The notes under the pieces are model-generated. The model made no database searches, was not told the DNA's origin, and worked only from the letters and a program-made list of their open reading frames with translations. A program made the translations under genes and the position numbers. Positions 58,600-64,000 of a stretch of 64,000 nucleotides of DNA are shown here, piece after piece; position 1 is the first letter of the stretch, and every line of letters starts with the position of its first letter. The stretch comes from Dipteris shenzhenensis (lineage: Eukaryota > Polypodiophyta > Polypodiopsida > Gleicheniales): assembly GCA_047967505.1 (NCBI GenBank), contig CM106538.1; one strand, given 5' to 3'.

Positions 58600-60499
58600 A
58601 CTCTCGATCCACAGGTGTGCGCATCCTTTTACAACACCGCGAAGCATTTTTTGAAATCTTTTTTGTCTATTGTAGATTACACAGAGATTGCATAGATTAC
58701 ATCTCAAAGACTCCTTTCCTTCAAATTACATCTCAAGAACTTCTTCTTCAGGGGGCTTGTTGTACATTGCTTTCAGTAGGTCACCTTTTTGAGTTCCCTA
58801 ATTGCAGGCTTGGCCCTCCTTGCTCCTTTCCAGAATGGGGCTGGTTCCTTCCTTCAGGGGCCCGGCCCCTTCCTTCATGTTGCTTCCTCTTTTGTTGATT
58901 TGAGACTCCTGGTTGCAGGCTCGGCCCTTCTTGCTCCTTTCCTGAAGGGGATGGTTCCCCCCTTCAGGCTCCTTTTCCTCACAGTCAGGCCCACTCTTGG
59001 CCTTTTTCAATTTGAGCTCCTTGACTTTTACATTTTTTGCCCAAATGGCAAATTAAGCTGAAGCGTCAACTTTCTCATTGTAGATAGCAGTAGTAGCAGG
59101 TAGGATAGGCATCCAATTAACTATTGCAGCCATCAATACCACAGTCTTTCTCTGTACATGACGAAGTTGCTTCTTGATTCCTTCCTCCCTCATCCTAAAG
59201 CTGCAGATGTTCTCCTTCATCTCCTCCACTCTTTGCTCACTCTGTACTATAGTTGAATTTGAATCCCAGAGCATCTGTTGAAGCTACTTAAATTGCTCAA
59301 AAACATCAAATGTGCCGTTTGCAAGACTTCCACTCTAGTTTGGAAATCTCTCAGGATGACGGATTGCTTTTCAAAACTGTTGAAGCCACGGCAAGCTTGT
59401 GCACAACCTTATCATAATCTTGTTGCAGAGTGTTGTAGCTTACTCTTTAGACTTTCAACAGTGTTTCAAAAATACAACCCTCACCGTGGCTGCTACAACT
59501 TGCTCCAGGCTGCTCTCTGTCCCATCCTTCCTGGACTTGAAGCTCTCTCCTAGTTCCCGCATCACCTTTATGGTTTCTGCATTCTCCCTTTTTAGCTCCT
59601 CCATCATCTGGTAGTTTTCAATGTTCAATGCAGACTGCATGTTGCAGAGCCATTTGTAAAGACCCTCCTTTTTAGCTCTCTAATCTTCAAGATCCTTTTG
59701 CATCATTGCTAGCTCCTTGTCTGCAATGTCCCCATCACTTCTCACTTCTTCGAGTCTATCTTGGAGGCTTCATGCGCTTCTCTGCTTCTTCTCTTCTATG
59801 CCTTTCCATGTCAACCATTTTTGTAGAGGCCTCAGCTTGCTCTTGTGCCTCCTCTACCTTGGCTTTTGCGCCTTCCCTGAGAATTTTCTCAAGTTGCACT
59901 GCCTTTGTTGCATTGGTGGCTTTCTCTTGTAGAAAAGTCTTATGAGACATCTTCTTATCGTATTGCTCAAAAACCTCTTTGAGGGTAGATATCATTAGGT
60001 GCATCACAACTTCAATGGATTGAGATGACAATTGGGATTTGCCATCCACACAATTTTTTAGGTTGGTTAACACATTCTTGGAGATCGCCCTTGAGAAAGA
60101 GACATCACGTCTTTTTAGTTGCTCTACTACTGCTTGAACCTGCCAGAACTTCATGGTTCCTCTCGTATCAGGAAAGAAGTGAATGGTCTTTTGTAGCACA
60201 TCTTGGAGGTCTGTTGGCAAGCTCGAAAGCTTGACTCCACCATCTTTACTAATCTGAGTGTTGGGCTATACATCTAGAATATCCTATCTCTTCCACTGCT
60301 TCTCAAAGAACTATGCTTGCAAACTGCTTCCAGAAATTCCTAGAGCAACTTTAATCATGCTTTCAATGATGGTAATCTTCTGACCTTGACAGACTAGTTG
60401 CCCCTCCTTCATGTTCACCTCCTGTACCAACCTAGTGAAGTTTTTTAGAGCATCAAAATTGGGCTTTTGAAGAGCAAAATTGGACCTTCCATATGTCAT
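58600..60499 (-). pseudogene. Broken coiled-coil protein gene, unrecognised
   Basis: Minus-strand frames follow one another with stops or shifts: 60499-60311 (MTYGRSNFALQKPNFDALKN), 60220-59756 (VVEQLKRRDVSFSRAISKNV, later KVEEAQEQAEASTKMVDMER), 59640-59455 (MEELKRENAETIKVMRELGE), 59274-59053 (SEQRVEEMKENICSF) and 59010-58798. The long Glu/Lys heptad-like stretches predict coiled coils. The tail holds a repeated unit ending ERSK(K/E)G(R/Q)ACN. Consistent strand, order and composition indicate one former gene of more than 500 residues. I recognise no family; a multicopy element-encoded protein is possible. Confidence 0.5.
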
Positions 60500-60559
60500 G
60501 ATTTCAGAATTAGAGGAGAGGCTCTTGCACTATGCTGCCAACGGGGAGTAAAGATTGTG

Positions 60560-60780
60560 TGAGGAGCTTCCAGAATGTGCAGGGTCCATTAGAGAGGGGA
60601 TAGAAGTTGGAGGAAGAGTGAAAGGGAGATAGAAATAGTCGAGAGGGATAGAAGATGAACACTGAAGGAAATGGAATAGTGGAGGCTTGTGTTTGGAGTT
60701 CGAGTGCAAGGGAGAAAGAAACGGTCGAGAGGGATAGAAGATGAAATAGTTAAGGGAATAGAATAGAGGAGGCTTAATTT
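60560..60780. repeat. Short tandem duplication upstream of coiled-coil pseudogene
   Basis: GAGAGGGATAGAAGATGAA and (A/G)GAATAGAATAG.GGAGGCTT-like wording occurs twice, about 90 bp apart. Confidence 0.6.
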
Positions 60781-60865
60781 TGTAGCCCAACTACACTGTC
60801 AAGGTGAGAGCCACCACGATGGTTGGTCTGAATTTTGTTTAATTCAAGAAGGCATTGCTACCTTG

Positions 60866-61495
60866 CATGGTAAGAAGTGATTAGAGGTTGTGGCATCTAA
60901 GATTCCCACTAGCCACGTCTGTGGTGGCAGCTAAGACCCACCAGACTGGCAGCTAATTAATAGCCACTGCAATGGCTCACAATTACTCACCTTCTAGTTA
61001 CCATCACGAAGCTTACATCATGCATGATTATTACGGGTGCACTAAATTACTTATCATCAGGCTTGCATGCTTAGGAGAGTACTAGAGTTCATGGTAATGA
61101 GTGATTAGAGGTGATTAGGCTTCATGATTTACTTTTGTGGGAATTATTACCCGGTAGTGGTGGCTCTCATCAGCCACATCTGCTGTGGTGGCTACAATTC
61201 CACCAGGCTGGCAGTTAAAATTACCATCCACCACAGTGGCATGCTCACCCACCATCGAGATTAAGCATGCATGATCACTATGAGTGCAGTAAAAATTACC
61301 AATCACTAGGCTCACATGCTCAGTAGAGTACTAGAGTGCATGGTAATGAGTGATTAGAGGTGATTAGGCTTCATGATTTACTTTTGTGGGAATTACTGCC
61401 CAGTGATGGTGGCTCTCATCAGGCATTTCTGTCATGGCTAAGATTCCACCGGGCTGGCACTTAATTACTAGCCACCACAGTGGCTCAAACTTTAT
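60866..61495. repeat. Satellite-like tandem array, unit about 225-250 bp, 2.6 copies
   Basis: GTGATTAGAGGT starts at 60877, 61101 and 61350. Each unit carries GTGGCTCTCATCAG or a close variant, CCACCAGGCTGGCA and a second CCAC..GTGGC palindromic segment. The last two copies are the most alike. Confidence 0.85.
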
Positions 61496-62114
61496 AATAT
61501 ATAGCATTTGGCATTTTACTACATTGCTCTCATCTGCCCCTGCTCTGCTACTTTTCTCCACACGCTCTGCTATTTTGCTCCACACCGCTCTTCTAGCTCT
61601 TTTTTTCCCTTGCTCTACTTTGCTCCATGCTCCCTCCTCCAACTCTCATCACTCATCTGTTGCTCACCCACTCATCTTCACCATGCCTACTACCACTCCC
61701 CTGTGGCATTGCATTTAATAATACATAGCATCAAACCTGATAGCATGCCCTTTGGTCTATTTGTGTTTTGAAGCATTTTAGGCCACATTGCACTTGTTTG
61801 GGATATCCAAGTTTGATGACATGTATCATCGGAGGGGGAAAAACCGACGGCAAAAATTTTGCTACTCCTCTGAATTTCGACTTGTCACACCTCCTGTCGA
61901 TCAAATCTTGGAAGATTAAGTACCTGCAACCTGCCCCTACCTTGCAAACGCCCTACAACCCACACGTTGATGTGACCTTACACAGACTTTGGTTTGCCAT
62001 TGTCTTCTTTCGGGTCAGTTGTCTTCTATTCTTTGCTTGCCTCTCTAGCTAGCTTCTCTGGGTCTATTTTGGACTGATTGTGGCCATGGCATCAATGGCA
62101 ACATGCAGCTTGTA

Positions 62115-64000
62115 ATGGCTTGCAAGAGAAGCAAACAGAGGCTACGAGATAAGAAAGAAGAAGAGCCAGGTCAAGGCATAAGGAATAGAGTGCAGGTCGA
62201 GGAAAGCACTGGCACAACATCGAATCGGCAACGGAAGACACTCTTGCAACATTTGCGAAGGAAGAAACAATGAGAAGAAAGAAGACTCCTTGCAGAGCAA
62301 CAACAAGAAGCGATTGCAGAGGCATGCATTCGATCATTGCCATCGAAGCAAAGAACATGAGCTGTGGTGTCACAATTGGTGGGAGCATTTGAGGCAGCAA
62401 CATCTAGCCATTCAAGTGATTACCAATCTCGAGTCTTTACAAGCTTTAGCATGCACCCTAAAGTTTGTAGAGTAACAACCCTACCAACACCTCGAGAGAT
62501 GCACGCCCAAGAGGCAATGCTCTCTAACGTAAGAGATGGCCAACAGAAAGTGAAAGGGGTGCATAGCTTAGATCAACTAGTTGCAAAGAGGGTGACATTA
62601 GCTATGTTGGTGTCCCCTGAAACAAAGGAGAAATGGCTTGGGAGCACAATGTTGAAGATGTTGTCAATAAGAAGGACCAACCGGGCTCCAATGGTTGAAC
62701 GTAGAGCAAAAGCAATTCACAATCATCCCGCTCCGAATCCCGCTCCGAGAAGTTTGTGGGCTTCAACAGAATGCAAGAAAATGAGAGACAACTTAAGTGC
62801 GGAAGTCATTGCTACAGTGAAAATGTTTTGGCACAAAAATACAAGAGTTTCTCCAAATAGAAAGGACATATGTAAGAAGCGGATGGGATGCAAGGTGTTT
62901 GAGGAGCACATCATACACATGCTAGATACAACGTAGGTTAGTGGTGCCTAAATTAGCCCGGTGGTTGTTTGTGATTGAGCTTTGGGATAGTTTACTTGTT
63001 TCATTTCTTAAACCAGGGTTGGAATAAATGTGATTATCCTAAACTAGCCTGGTGGTTGGAACAGCACACAACCGTATGCTGGTTCAACTCAATCGCCAGT
63101 TATGTAATTGTCCCAAACTGGCATGGTTGAACAGACATTAGTTGTTGTCCAGCCCGGTGGCATGGTTGAGAAGAAATTAACAACAATATATTTTGCAATA
63201 GAATAGAAATATATTGTTATTTTACTAACCAGCCCAATGGTTGGAACATCATGCAACAGTGGATGCTTCAGCTCAATCACCAGTTATGTGATTGTCCTTA
63301 AATTACTGCAGTTGAAATTATTGTGTTTCTTAGTATTTAAATTTAATTTCCTACTATTCAAGTCATATACCACTGTTAAATTGTGGAATTCAAAAATGAA
63401 AATAATATATTGTTATTTTCTAATAGTGAAATTTAGAAATGAAAAGCAATATATTTGTTATTGTCTAATATATGTAGTTGAGACCATCAAGCTAAACCAT
63501 CCCTGTGGTTGAAACTGTGACAGTGTCTCAAACCATCCTGGTGGTTGAAATTGTGACTGTCCTAAACTTGTCCTAAACCAACCCAGTGGTTGACTATCCT
63601 AAACCAGTCCAGTGATTGAAATTGTGACTGTCCTAAACCAGCACAATGGTTGAAAATTGTTTTGCTTCATTATATAATTTAATTAGACTGTGTTTTGTAT
63701 TCTTTTAGTAGTAGCAAAAAGGGAGCTCATTGTTCTATTGTTCTCACATGTTGGGTCAGCAGACAGAGCTGTATCTCAAGTTTGTGGATCAGAATCTGGA
63801 CATTTCAATTGGGCAGAGGAGATTTGAGCATTGTAAGCCCTGATACATCAGGAAACTCAAAGACAGGAATGTTTGTTGTTGCAAAACACACATAGACTTT
63901 GACCTGGCCCGACAAGCTATGAATGACTTGAGATCTAGTTGTGTTGGAGCATTTCTCCATGGGGATCGATTCCCATGCCTTCTCAATGAATGTGGAATCT
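62115..64000 (+). pseudogene. Transposon-family gene (N-terminal half), continues off right edge
   Basis: One frame from ATG 62115 to about 62932 contains two TGA codons (62271 and 62358) and then a clean 190 residues to SAEVIATVKMFWHKN, then VSPNRKDICKKRMG and KVFEEHIIHMLDTT. GT at 62933 is a plausible donor. After about 0.8 kb of noncoding repeats, coding resumes by about 63760: QTELYLKFVDQNLDISIGQR, then RFEHCKP, a TGA (63841, Trp in relatives as I recall), YIRKLKDRNVCCCKTHID and a run open to the window edge. From memory these blocks precede the WSDG/HGKG block in the same multicopy family, the block found at 11274-12047. The exact acceptor is unresolved. Role unknown, probably transposition-related. 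Confidence 0.55.
62945..63660. repeat. Degenerate AACCAGCC..GGTGGTTGA repeat array
   Basis: About ten diverged units of the type CCTAAACCAGCCCGGTGGTT, each with AACC and GGTT arms, are spread over 700 bp with irregular spacing. ATTGTGACTGTCCTAAACCA joins several adjacent units near the right end. It appears to be intronic to the transposon-family gene. Confidence 0.75.

Overview
This is nuclear DNA from a land plant. Genes have GT..AG introns, one gene is a PHYLLO-type fusion enzyme of phylloquinone synthesis, another is a plant class-B GATA factor with an LLM-type C-terminus, and most of the rest is decayed transposable elements and simple or tandem repeats. Long AC, GA and CT microsatellites, several LINE, Ty3/gypsy and Ty1/copia remnants, and a Helitron relative with an endonuclease domain suggest a large, repeat-rich genome. 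A homosporous fern or another non-flowering land plant is my best guess. The sequence alone does not prove it.

Layout: 1-2.1 kb holds an apparently intact non-LTR retrotransposon (LINE) on the minus strand, with ORF1 complete and ORF2 running off the left edge. A GTAC-rich block and AC microsatellites follow. From 2.9 to 10.1 kb on the plus strand are eight exons of the MenC and MenH modules of a PHYLLO-like gene. Its MenF and MenD parts are not visible, so they must lie to the left or be lost. Its introns carry about 550-bp tandem repeats and an LTR-element remnant. From 11 to 22 kb there is a graveyard of elements: a WSDG-type transposon ORF, Ty3/gypsy pol, a LINE ORF2, an LTR with polypurine tract, a CACTA-like fragment and a gag fragment. 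A C-rich minisatellite covers 22.8-23.4 kb and a quiet AT-rich stretch follows to 28 kb.

28.4-30.1 kb (minus) is a clean three-exon GATA transcription factor gene with a telobox upstream. 34.4-34.9 kb carries an intronless histone H3-like pseudogene. 38.2-39.4 kb is a collapsed Ty1/copia pol. 43.0-44.4 kb has a long inverted repeat and a G/A-rich minisatellite. 49.4-51.3 kb is an unrecognised multi-exon gene or pseudogene with a CxxC..CxxC motif.

52.3-53.6 kb (minus) contains a decayed protein kinase. 55.7-57.9 kb (plus) contains a Helentron-like element (HUH Rep plus AP-type endonuclease, most of the helicase deleted) into which a 247-bp MITE has inserted. 58.6-60.5 kb (minus) encodes a broken coiled-coil protein. 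62.1-64.0 kb (plus) is the N-terminal half of what appears to be the same WSDG-type transposon family seen at 11.3-12.0 kb, continuing off the right edge.

The two host genes that look functional are the PHYLLO-like gene (plastid vitamin K1 synthesis) and the GATA factor (a family linked in other plants to greening and growth). Everything else is mostly mobile DNA in various stages of decay.
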